Part shown: positions 47,321-56,382 of the stretch, in pieces | Position numbering within the stretch: the first letter of the stretch is position 1 | How the letters are laid out: every line of letters begins with the position of its first letter | From: Bemisia tabaci | Lineage: Eukaryota; Arthropoda; Insecta; Hemiptera; Aleyrodidae | Assembly: GCF_918797505.1 (NCBI RefSeq) | Contig: NC_092793.1 | Location: forward strand, 43,140,243-43,204,242 | Direction of reading: 5' to 3' | DNA length: 64,000 nucleotides | Notes under the pieces: generated by a model | Databases searched by the model: none | Told to the model about the DNA's origin: nothing | Seen by the model: only the letters and a program-made list of their open reading frames with translations | Position numbers and translations under genes: made by a program

Positions 47321-47596
47321 CCAGGACATTCCCCTTCTAACTTTATTCAACAATTTACATAATATAAGTTCTTATAGTAATTAATATGAGACAAAAGATA
47401 GAAATTAGTTACAAAAAAGAAAAAGAGATAATTTACATAAAGTGTTGAAAGGGACGGAAATATCTGTAGATATGACTATCGCCCTGGTTAGGTTTAAAAA
47501 CCATCCCCTAGCTGCGAATCCCTAAATTTGCGGCTCCAGCAAATCCGTCCGACGTCGGAGTGATTTCTCAGTACAGCACACAAAAAGCCGTCCGGC
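47166..47596. other. Spacer with long T run
   Basis: A T run of about 33 bases near 47288-47320 may be the A tail of a minus-strand retroposon whose body would extend right (about 47321-47500). No family recognised. Confidence 0.45.
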
Positions 47597-47744
47597 CAAT
47601 TGGATTACATTTTGCAATAAAGGAACCACTATCTCTGGCTCTCCCATAAAAGCACACATCTGCATAATGAAACCAGTGGTATATATGTTGTTTCTAAAAT
47701 GGGCCAGAAATAGTGGATCCTTATTGCAAAATGTAATTCAATTG
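47597..47744. mobile_element. 148-bp MITE with AATTGGATTACATTTTGC ends
   Basis: AATTGGATTACATTTTGCAA at 47597 and ATTGCAAAATGTAATTCAAT near 47744 are inverted, extending to CCACTAT(C/T)TCTGGC. Short hairpin element with no coding. Confidence 0.7.
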
Positions 47745-48364
47745 TCCGTCGGAGTGATTCCTCGGTCCGGCGAAGTGAGGGTCCGTTCTTACTCGCGCTT
47801 GTGCTGAGTCTCACTCCATTTTTTGGCGCGTATACGTAGTATACCGCCTTTGCGATCGTTTCGACCCCCCACTCGATACAATAACCGAGTCCCTTAGTTC
47901 CATACCGGAAAGTGACTGCCACGAACTTTTGAGATTTTCCAAAGCGTGTAAATAAAAGTTTACTAATCCGTCAATAATTATGATTTAAAGTTTTTCCTAA
48001 TTCTGGGGCTTTCTACTTTATGTGCAATGAATACCAAGAGTCTACGTTACTTGGTTTTTTTAAAAAAAAAACCTAAGAATGCTCCGCGCTAATTTAAAAT
48101 ATGCATATATAAGCAGGAGCAAACGAACTGATTCGAGGATGGCTGAGCAGTTCAGCACTCTTCGAATGAGAATTTCACTCCTCCGTTTTGTTTAAAACGT
48201 TGCATTGACAGATATCTACACCCCTGTTATGCTTTTCAAAATTTGGTACCACTGCTCTGATAGCCAGGGCCAGCCAGGCAGCCTTTAGTGCAATCACGCC
48301 TAAGACAGCCAACGGTGTGTCTGAACGATTTTTTTTTGGGTCAAAATCGAAAATTCTTTATATA
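47745..48364. other. Stretch without recognisable gene
   Basis: No gene recognised. GTCCGTCGGAGTGATT at 47743 repeats the motif CGTCGGAGTGATT at about 47551, flanking the small MITE. Confidence 0.45.
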
Positions 48365-49359
48365 CATAGGCTGTCCAAAAAGTACCGAGACTGGTTCTAT
48401 AACTCCAAAACCAAGATAGCTAGAGGCTTGATCTTGGTCTCATTTGAACGATTAACTCAATATCTATGGATTGAGACCAAAATCAAAACTTTCGGTCAAA
48501 TATTTCAAAAGTTACAACACTGCTTGTAAAAAAAATATCTGGACCCCCTACCGTTTTTTAATGACTATTTTCTCTTGCCGGAAACACTCTCCAAATTATT
48601 AACGATCAGTACACGGTTGTTTTACAACTAATCATGGCAAAACCTAATTGATTTGGAAACACTGTGAAGCCGTCGTCGTCCGACTACGGGTATAAGGGTT
48701 CAAAATCCACGGGGAAAGAATGAACCGTCGGTTAGCCACCCCCAAAAAACCCGAGAAATTTTCGGCAGTTGATGACAGTTCACAGTGCGTGCGTAGTTTA
48801 CGCTGCAGATAGTGAGTGATTTTATTTCTATGTTCGAAATTTTTGATACCACTGCTTTATCTCTTTCCATGATGTTATCAACAATTTCGAACGCAGAAAC
48901 AAAATCACTCACAATCTGCAGCGTAGACCACGCACGCACTGTGAACTGTCATCAACTGCCGAAAATTTCCCGGGTTTTTTGGGGGTGGCTAACCGACGGT
49001 TCATTCTTTCCCCGTGGATTTTGAACCCTTATACCCGTAGTCGGACGACGACGGCTTCACAGTGTTTCCAAATCAATTAGGTTTTGCCATGATTAGTTGC
49101 AAAACAACCGTGTACTGATCATTAATAATTTGGAAAGTGTTCCCGGCGAGAGAAAAAAGTCATTAAAAAACGGTAGGGGGTCCAGATATTTTTTTTACAA
49201 ACAGTGTTATAACTTTTGAAATATTTGACCGAAAGGTTTGATTTTGGTCTCAATCGATAGATATTGAGATAATCTTTCAAATAAAACCAAGATCAAGCCT
49301 CTAGCTATCTTAGTTTTGGAGTTATAGAACCAGTCTTGGTACTTTTTGGACAGCCTATG
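48365..49359. mobile_element. Mariner-type foldback, 995 bp
   Basis: Ends CATAGGCTGTCCAAAAAGTA inside TA on both sides (48363-48364 and 49360-49361). Arms of about 480 bp, centre near 48850-48890. The first 140 bases match the mariner terminal region at 20037-20178. Identical peptides predicted on both strands (48700-48939 and 48812-49024) come from the palindrome. No transposase. Confidence 0.8.
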
Positions 49360-49771
49360 TATTTCAACTACTTACAGTGTCTCTTGAGTTGTTTAAGCCA
49401 AAAAAAAAAATTCTGTCAAGATTCTGGAAAGTAAAGGCGCTCTAAAAGTATTCTGGGGCTATAATAGCTATTTATTTATTTACTTTATAATTTGTACAAT
49501 TGAGCCTCTGGCTGAGGCTATGACACACGTCATATTCGGTACATGGTGAACAGTTACAGCGATTTACATAAGGTACAAGTGTTAAATTTTACTAGCCTAA
49601 AAGTTCGTGAAGATTATAGAAGGCTTTTTCGAATAAGAAAGCACGCAGCCCCTTAAACAACGACGTTAGATCAGCATTTCGAAAGTGTAGCTTCACACTC
49701 CAAGGCAGTGCGTTGAACATCTGTATTGCCGAAAATTTGACATCCTGCTCAGTCCGTCTCAATCGAATCAT

Positions 49772-50107
49772 TTAATTAGGGATGTTCTTATGCCTACTGT
49801 AGTAATGATGATTGGGCAGGAGGTCAGAAGGCAAAATAAGAGCACTGGAGATGGCAAATTTCAGGCAATCCCAGATGTACAGGGAGGTTAGGGTAAACAA
49901 TTTATATGTAACAAAGATCGGGCGGCTGTGTGAGTTATGAGGAAGATTGAAAATGGTTCTGATAATTTTTTTCTGCATGACAAACACTTGATCAACACTA
50001 GAGCCTCGCCCCCACAGAAGAAGCCCATATCGCATATGAGACACTATGTGAGCGTGATAGAAAGCGAGACAGCAGCTCAAGGTGGAAATTCAGGAAAGGT
50101 TGCGAAT
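49772..50107 (-). pseudogene. C-terminal part of the retrotransposon reverse transcriptase
   Basis: Continuation of ORF2 beyond the hAT insertion. Residues ...AFYHAHIVSHMRYGLLLWGR..., ...QKKIIRTIF..., ...LFTLTSLYIWDCLKF are typical of the conserved C-terminal domain after the palm/thumb of CR1/Jockey-group reverse transcriptases (YGLLLWG, QKKAIR, LTL.S.Y). In the frame continuing from the upstream part there is one stop codon (TGA, 50090-50092). Ends at 49772. Confidence 0.8.
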
Positions 50108-50115
50108 GGCCCAAG

Positions 50116-51014
50116 CAGTGGCGTGCGGTCCGGATAAGCAAGGCAAGCACTGCTTGCCCAAAGATTTCAAAAGAAAGAAGAAAATTACACCTATTTCATG
50201 TTGAACATTTTAGCAAATATAATTTATAAAAGGTGTTCAGTGAGTAAATTGCATTAAAAACAGAAAAAGAGAGAGACAGAAATACGTGTAGAGCCACAGC
50301 AGTGGGAAAGCGGCAGGGCGGATGGAGGTGGCGCAGCGCGCTGCTCGGCCCGAACACGGGCCAACCCATGCGCTGGAGAATCGCTTGCGATCAGCTGAGT
50401 GGAGAGCCACTGCTCGGCGGCGGAATCAAGGCGGGCGGGTAGAGCGGTACGTTCCGAGTCCGAGCCCTTCGCTGCGCGATCGCAGCTCGCTTCTCTTGGC
50501 CATCTCATGGCCCGTCACCGCAGCGCGCTGCTTCTGCCTCCGATGCGCTATCTTGTTCCCTCTTTCCGTCGCGGTTGTAAGTGCTCCTCCGGAGCAAATG
50601 CCCTTAAATTCTATAAAACTTCGCTCACTTGGATCTAATTGCTGATGAATTAGACAATTCTGCATCATGTTATAAATGCAGAAAGCTAATTTTTGGGGAA
50701 ATTTAAGTAACTCAAAAAATTCTTAAAGCAAAATTAGGAGTTAAGAGCATGGAGCCGTCATCCAATGATCAATAACATTCAAAACAAGTTGAGTAAACGA
50801 AATCATAAGTAAGAGAGAAAGAAAGAAATAAAGCCACAGTTTTTCAAGACGTTCCATCAGATTTTATCCGAAAAATAGAGCATATAGAGTAAAATTTTAA
50901 GAATTTTCTAGGGAGGCTAGGGGGAGGAGGAAGGGAAAGAGACTACGTAACCCCCCCCCCGCGGATGGCGAACGCTACAGCTTGCCCTGTCACTGAACCC
51001 ACCGCACGCCACTG
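50116..51014. mobile_element. Nonautonomous hAT element, 899 bp, with 8-bp TSD
   Basis: Terminal inverted repeats CAGTGGCGTGCGGT at both ends; 8-bp target duplication GGCCCAAG at 50108-50115 and 51015-51022. These are the hallmarks of hAT transposons. The interior has a GC-rich stretch (about 50300-50560) but no transposase. Inserted in ORF2 of the retrotransposon; its end supplies the last 23 residues of the truncated upstream frame. Confidence 0.95.
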
Positions 51015-52706
51015 GGCCCAAGAGGCCCTTGATAGTTTTGACACAACCATGTCGATCTGTCGTTGCCACGTTAGACCTGCATCAATATGAATGCCAAGAA
51101 ATTCTATGGAACTTTCCAATTTTACGCTTAAATTATCATCTAACATACAAATGGGTTCTGGCAATGAAGAGGTAGTTCTAGGGGATACAGAATAAAGAAT
51201 TGCTTGAGTTTTCTTTTGATTGACAAGGAGGCCATTTGCCTCAAACCACATACAGGCCTGCTCATAGACTACACGAGCTTTTAGCTTAACATCGCCATCT
51301 GTAATTACAGCGGAAGTATCATCGGCATATAATAAAATGGGATGAGTAACGTTGGAAGGGAGGTCATTCATGTATATAATAAACAATAGTGGACCGAGTA
51401 TTGAGCCCTGCGGTACGCCAGTAATTATGGGTAGGAAATCAGATAAGATGGTTCCTGCAGCAGAGATGATTTTCACTCTTTGCTTACGACCAGTAAGATA
51501 TGAGGCAATGAGGGCTAGTGAATTTGAGGACAGCCCATAAAGTTGAAGCTTGTCGAGTAACAAGGAATGGTTTAAGAGGTCAAAGGCTTTAGTTAGGTCA
51601 AAGAGTAGACTCATAATCGGAATTTGCAATTCGAAAGCATTAATCACATTATCAATTAGATTAAAGAGAGCTTGTGTGGTAGATAGACCTTTCCTGAAAC
51701 CGTACTGTCTATGATATAGTAGGTCATTTGATTCGAAATGACAAAGGAGTTGCTTGAATAAGATTCTCTCTAGGATTTTGCTTACTGTGGACAGGATGGA
51801 AATGGGACGATAGTTTGAAATATCAATTTTAGAACCCTTTTTGTAAACAGGAATTACCGTGGCTTGTTTTAGAGAGTCAGGAAAAATTCCTTGAGAGATG
51901 CATTCATTTAGCAATAAGAGTAAATGGTCACTGATAACCGGAAAATAGTCTTTGAAAAAGAATGGTGGTAGGTGCCCGTCCGTATCAGTTTTATTAGGCT
52001 TGAGACTGCAAACGCAAGAATACAATTCCTCCATTGATATATGTTGAAACTCAAAGGACGGAGGTGGGGTTTTTAGTGATTTTTCCACCATGTTTAGTGC
52101 CACCTTATGCTTAGGATTTAATGGGAAGGTTTCATGCAGCGAGGTAAGGAGATCATTGAATGCGTTTGCTATTTCAGCAGTGTCTTTAATATCAGTATTG
52201 TTGTAACGTATGGAATCAATCAATGAATGTGTTCTTTTGCCTGGTAATTGCTCATTGATTATTTTCCAGACAGCAGAAGATTTGTTTTTAGAATTTCTAA
52301 TGAAAGACTCGCAGTTTTTACGCCTTTCACGATAAAGGGCCTTTTTTAAAGATTTATTTGTTTTATTAAAGAGTTTCTTGTACTTAAGAAGGCCTGTCGT
52401 TTTGTAAAGTGCATGGTATTCTTTCTTTTGTGCACTCAGCGCATTTAGGGTGTTATTTCTTATCCTTTTGTAAGCAAAAGGCTTAACTGGTTTTAAAGGG
52501 CAACAAAGATCAATGAAGGAGAATAGACCAAGACAGAATTTTTCCAACTTGTCATCAGTTTCACCTTGTTGAGCATTAAAATTAGAACAGAAATGAGTGA
52601 GTTGATTTAGTAGGTCAAATCGACAATCATCAGACCAGTATCTTCTAAGGGTACTTACTGTTTTTTCTCTGATGAGTAATTTGGTTATTAATGTTAAATG
52701 AGACAA
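51015..52706 (-). pseudogene. Non-LTR reverse transcriptase (ORF2 main part)
   Basis: Copies element RNA into DNA at the nicked target. The frame 52706-50943 has 587 residues; 1-564 are native and the rest is read through the hAT end. Visible motifs: NYRPISILS (298-306), YGFRKGLST (335-343), motif A FDLTKAFD (369-376), motif B GVPQGSILGPLLF (430-442), motif C YADDT (460-464, catalytic DD), and EFLGIHID near 535-542. The methionine at 52706 lies in the overlap with the endonuclease frame, so it is probably not a true start: one base missing in the A run at about 52662-52667 would explain the split. The palm is otherwise intact. Inactive through the frameshift and hAT insertion. Confidence 0.9.
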
Positions 52707-53523
52707 ATTCCCCTCGGTGGTCGGATAGACAAGGATCCCACATGAAAGAGTCTACGGGCTGATTATTAGAAAAACAATTATCAATCAGGGTTGCCGTAGT
52801 TTTAGAGATCCTCGAGGGCTCATCGCAAAATAATGGCTTAATGCCAAATTCAGTTAATAGACTACAAAGTGACTTAACGTCTTTACACTGCAAGTTGAGA
52901 AAGTCAACGTTAAAATCGCCTGCAATAATGTAAGGGCAACTTGATTCGAATAAATCTCTAAGTATTATTTCTAGTTGTTCTAAGAGAGTACATATATCAC
53001 CAGTCGGTGGCCTGTAAATAGAAATTACAATCCAGGGTTTTCGGAAACTAAAATTATCAGATTTTGTTACGGAGATAGCAGAGACTTCAAAGTGGTTTTC
53101 AATTGAAAGAACATTAAACTTTTGTAGACACGAGCTCGTAATATTATGTTTAACATAAATGGCTGATCCTCCTCCCTTAGTAAAACGTCTTGCGTTGGTA
53201 TCAGCACAAATGTAATTTGCTAAAGGGATGGTTTGACCAGGTTTAAACCAAGTCTCTGTAAAGCATATAATATCAGGCGGGGTGCGCAGCTTTCCTAATT
53301 CAAGCGCAAGTAGGTGCGGTTTTTCAATTTTTTTGAGGCTTTGAATATTAAAATTTAAAAAAGATAAAGATAAAGATAAATTTGTCTTCGAGGAAGATTT
53401 TAAGAAAACCTTATCAGCGGCAGCTACTTCGGTCTTGTCCTCACTTATTAGTTTAAATGTATCTCTCACTCTCATTTGACTGCCAAGATGCAGCTTAGAA
53501 CCAGGCCTGCTTGTGCTTGCCAT
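52645..53523 (-). pseudogene. Retrotransposon AP endonuclease (ORF2 N-terminal part)
   Basis: EEP-fold nuclease (APE-like) of non-LTR retrotransposons, which nicks the target to prime reverse transcription. In the 292-residue frame: NFNIQSL (57-63, metal/active-site Asn), ICFTETW (86-92, Glu90), YRPPTG (170-175), AGDFNVDF (201-208), TLIDNCF (245-251), and SDHR (267-270, catalytic Asp-His). All catalytic positions of the family appear present. Begins with ATG just 9 bases after ORF1 ends (53532), and shifts out of frame into the reverse transcriptase at about 52650-52706. Confidence 0.9.
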
Positions 53524-53531
53524 GTCGGATT

Positions 53532-54443
53532 CTAGTAGTTTAAATTACTTAAGATGGTTTTTATCATTGAGGCCAGCCTCATCTTGCCTATCTTATTCAA
53601 ATGTTGGCCGTGTCTTGTAAAGAGATTCCGTTCGATACTATGGAGATCTAGCATATACACATTATTAAATTTGCCTACAAGGTTGCATATTTTAACATTC
53701 ATTTTCCTAATTTCTTGGTTAATACGAGACGTGTAACTGAGATCATAACGTGGGGGTATTGTTGCTAATAATACATTTTGATCCTCATCAGTACTGTTTA
53801 ACAAATTATGAAGCTTATTGTAAAAATTATCTGCATTATTTTGATGCATATCATTCGAACCACTTATTAAAACTAGATTTTTGAAATTTTCGTCACTAGT
53901 AAACTCGATTAAGTTTTCTAGGGATGAGCCCGGATAGACGCTTGAACTCACAAAAGCATTACTTGAGTTTTTTAGGTGGAAGCCAAGTTCTTTTCCATGG
54001 CTATCCGCCACTATTTTTACTCCATTTTTTCTCTTTTTAAATTTGGTCGAATCCCAATTTCTGTGTTCTCTCTCAAGGTTTTCTTGGGATAGAAAGCCCG
54101 TATTCATACCTGGTATGTTTTTTGTAAAACTTTTCTCCGTAGGGTCATCACCAGGTTTAAGATTTAAATTAATTTTCTTACCTACTAAATCATTATTACT
54201 GATAATAGGTTCATCAACTGTGTTTACAAATCTAAGTTTTTTGAAAACACAAGTGTTTCTATTACTAAACTCAGAACACTTCTCTCCTTTATCTCTCTTA
54301 TTTGTTTTTCTAATTTGTTCCTTAATACTAAAGTTCGCCTTTTTTAATTTGAGTATTTCATCCCGAAGTTTACTGTTAGTGACATTTAACAATGCTATCT
54401 CATCTATGAGCGCATTGCGCTGAAACAGAAGGTCTGCAGACAT
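53532..54443 (-). CDS. Retrotransposon ORF1 with coiled coil and SGNH esterase domain
   Basis: The open frame can start at TTG 54479, but the first ATG is 54443, giving 303 residues. Residues about 8-50 are a Leu/Lys-rich heptad-like stretch (coiled coil; ORF1 proteins usually multimerise). An SGNH/GDSL-like esterase domain follows: ADSHG (146-150, Ser nucleophile block I), GSND (195-198, block III), and HGQHLN (278-283, block V His). Esterase ORF1s occur in CR1/L2-group elements; role in RNP assembly is inferred, and substrate is unknown. Only 8 bases separate its stop from the endonuclease ATG, so ORF2 may be made by reinitiation. No internal stop; frame intact. Confidence 0.8.
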   Translation of the reverse strand: MSADLLFQRNALIDEIALLNVTNSKLRDEILKLKKANFSIKEQIRKTNKRDKGEKCSEFSNRNTCVFKKLRFVNTVDEPIISNNDLVGKKINLNLKPGDDPTEKSFTKNIPGMNTGFLSQENLEREHRNWDSTKFKKRKNGVKIVADSHGKELGFHLKNSSNAFVSSSVYPGSSLENLIEFTSDENFKNLVLISGSNDMHQNNADNFYNKLHNLLNSTDEDQNVLLATIPPRYDLSYTSRINQEIRKMNVKICNLVGKFNNVYMLDLHSIERNLFTRHGQHLNKIGKMRLASMIKTILSNLNY

Positions 54444-54885
54444 TTGCGTTCCCTGAGACACGTGTGATTGACGGTACAATCAGCTTTGCAGAGCCGTTCG
54501 TCTGTTTTCGGTCTTCTTCGTTCGGTGTGGAGTAGATATCGGAAGAGGATGCGTCGAGCAGGCTGCTCTCGTCACTATCATTAGAAGTCAGCGCTGTCTT
54601 CCGTATCCGTCTGCTAGGTGCTGAAAAATTGGATGTCGCCGTTGCACTCCTCGTCATGTTAGTTTGAGTTTTCTTCATCATCCTGTCGCTAGAGGTCGTT
54701 GGGCTTGCCGAAGGAGATAATACTGTTGATTTCTTCTTTATGTTCTTCTTCCCACCATTTATCAGTAGGCTGCTGCTTGGCTTGTTACTGGTGCTAGATG
54801 TTGTTTTAGACCGACCACTGGATGACGGAATTTTACGAACTTGCGGTGTTGAAAGATCATGTAACCCTGTGGGGGCAACACTCAT
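54400..54885 (-). CDS. Upstream Ser/Lys-rich ORF of the retrotransposon
   Basis: 161 codons from ATG at 54885, low complexity: rich in Ser, Thr, Lys and Arg (SSSGRSKTTSSTSNKPSSS, KKNIKKKS), likely nucleic-acid binding. It overlaps the start of the esterase ORF1 by 44 bases relative to ATG 54443. It may be a separate small ORF or the N-terminal part of ORF1 divided by a frameshift near 54440-54480. No zinc knuckle or PHD finger seen. Confidence 0.6.
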   Translation of the reverse strand: MSVAPTGLHDLSTPQVRKIPSSSGRSKTTSSTSNKPSSSLLINGGKKNIKKKSTVLSPSASPTTSSDRMMKKTQTNMTRSATATSNFSAPSRRIRKTALTSNDSDESSLLDASSSDIYSTPNEEDRKQTNGSAKLIVPSITRVSGNANVCRPSVSAQCAHR

Positions 54886-54915
54886 CGCTGTGAGATTCTT
54901 GGTCGATGACCGTAG

Positions 54916-55661
54916 TTAGAGTACCTATATTGAGAGAGTATGGCCACTGGGGTTACCACCTCTGATTGGCTCAGCCATCTTAGGCTGAATGGAGCCCTTA
55001 CGACCCAAAAATGGCGGACGCCATAAATTAATGTAATGCAAAATGACTCAAAATGTAGTTTTCTTTGCTTATCGTAACGAGAAATTTACTGAAATGCACT
55101 ATTGCGACATCTTTACATATTTTTAAGGCTAATCGTGTGCAATTTTTGAGAAAAATTATCTTAGATGTAGTAAGGTTGGCAGCAAGTGCGGTTGGTGATG
55201 ACCGTCAAAAGTTGGCAATGACCCCCCTCCCATCCACAAAAACCAAAACAAAGCACCGCCATTTTTGGGTCCTAAGCCTCTCCATGGGGCCCAGTCAGAG
55301 ACAAGAGACCCTCCACTGGCCTCCTAGCGACAGGTGGAAGCTTTTACTTTCGGGGTTTCAACAATTCCTTTATGAGCGAGCAACAGTCATCACCCTATTT
55401 TCGGCTGTTGACTTACCTACATGGTCGATGATGAGCTTCGGATGACGTCATAAGCCAAACAACTTTCTCAAACGTCGGCCATTTTCGACTTGTTTGCGAA
55501 ACGAAACTGCCAACACGTTGTTGAACATCAACCATGTAGGTAAGTCAACAGTAGAATGCTGAAGTCCCGAAAGTAAAAGCTTCCACCATGGCCAAGTTAC
55601 TTGTGGAGGGTCTCTTGTCTCTGGGCCCAGTGGCCATACTCTCTCAATATAGGTACTCTAA
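54916..55661. mobile_element. Foldback element, 746 bp, TTAGAGTACC ends
   Basis: Ends TTAGAGTACCTATATTGAGA then GAGAGTATGGCC, inverted at 55661. A 6-bp duplication CCGTAG flanks it (54910-54915 and 55662-55667). The arms are partly symmetrical (GGAAGCTTTTACTTTCGGG at about 55338, complement near 55580), with a nested CCAAAAATGGCGG inversion. Related fragment at 24306-24385. No transposase. Confidence 0.75.
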
Positions 55662-55667
55662 CCGTAG

Positions 55668-56382
55668 TAGCCGCGTCTCAGAATTAGTCGGGGATCGGTC
55701 GGAAATATTTATGGTGGCATTGGTGGCCAGTCGGGCAACAATGGTGCGGCCGGCGCGAGTAGATAGATTAGGTACTCCGTTTGGCGAGCGAGAGCGATTG
55801 GGCGGCATGTCAAGATGCGCGCGATTACGTCTCCGAATTCCTTGAATTCTTCGAATTCTTTAGAGGAGCTACATAGACAGTGCGACAGCAAAAACTGGAA
55901 TTTTTGACACACAATGAACACTAGACAGATGAAATAACGGATACAGATGCACAAGCAGTTGTTACGTACATTGAAACACACTACACAATTTTAATGTGAA
56001 ATTAACATCCTGGAAAAAAGAGAAATGTCAGAGCTGTTTACAACACGTCTATAACACACGGACACGTCGGGGGGGGGGGGGGGGGGAAGCTAAATCACTG
56101 GTAGTAGATCCCGTTATATTATTAAAAAGAATTTGACTCCATAGGTATTTTAATGCCTTGGTTTCTTGAATACGAGTATTTTAAGCACTCAAACATTTAT
56201 ACCACCAATTTTAGCCATGAGGTGATTTCCTGATAGCCGATAATATTACGAATTTCTCATAGAACCTTTAAAATATGGCTTGCCTTTTGGGCTGCCGATT
56301 TGGTCATCGAACCGGGATTTAAATGGAAGCTGATAATAAAACAAAGTTCTGAGAAAAATTTTGAGATGAGTATAGGAACGGT
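55668..56382. other. Possible retrotransposon 5' leader or host flank
   Basis: Follows the CCGTAG duplication, so its first part belonged to whatever the foldback entered: either the 5' UTR of the retrotransposon or host DNA. A G run of about 17 bases lies at 56069-56085. No gene recognised. Confidence 0.45.

Larger units (their letters stand above)
49455..54915 (-). mobile_element. CR1/L2-like non-LTR retrotransposon, nearly full length
   Basis: On the minus strand: a Ser/Lys-rich ORF, an ORF1 with an SGNH esterase domain, an AP-endonuclease and a reverse transcriptase, then a 3' UTR ending in TAAATAAATAAATAG (about 49466-49480). ORF1 with an esterase is characteristic of CR1/L2-group elements. 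Broken by a frameshift between endonuclease and reverse transcriptase, a hAT insertion (50116-51014) and a stop at 50090-50092. The 5' end is not defined, because a foldback sits at 54916. Confidence 0.85.

Noticed and set aside
50254..50668. GC-rich overlapping ORFs on both strands
   Set aside because: They lie within the nonautonomous hAT element; Arg/Ser-rich translations of GC-rich sequence with no domain.
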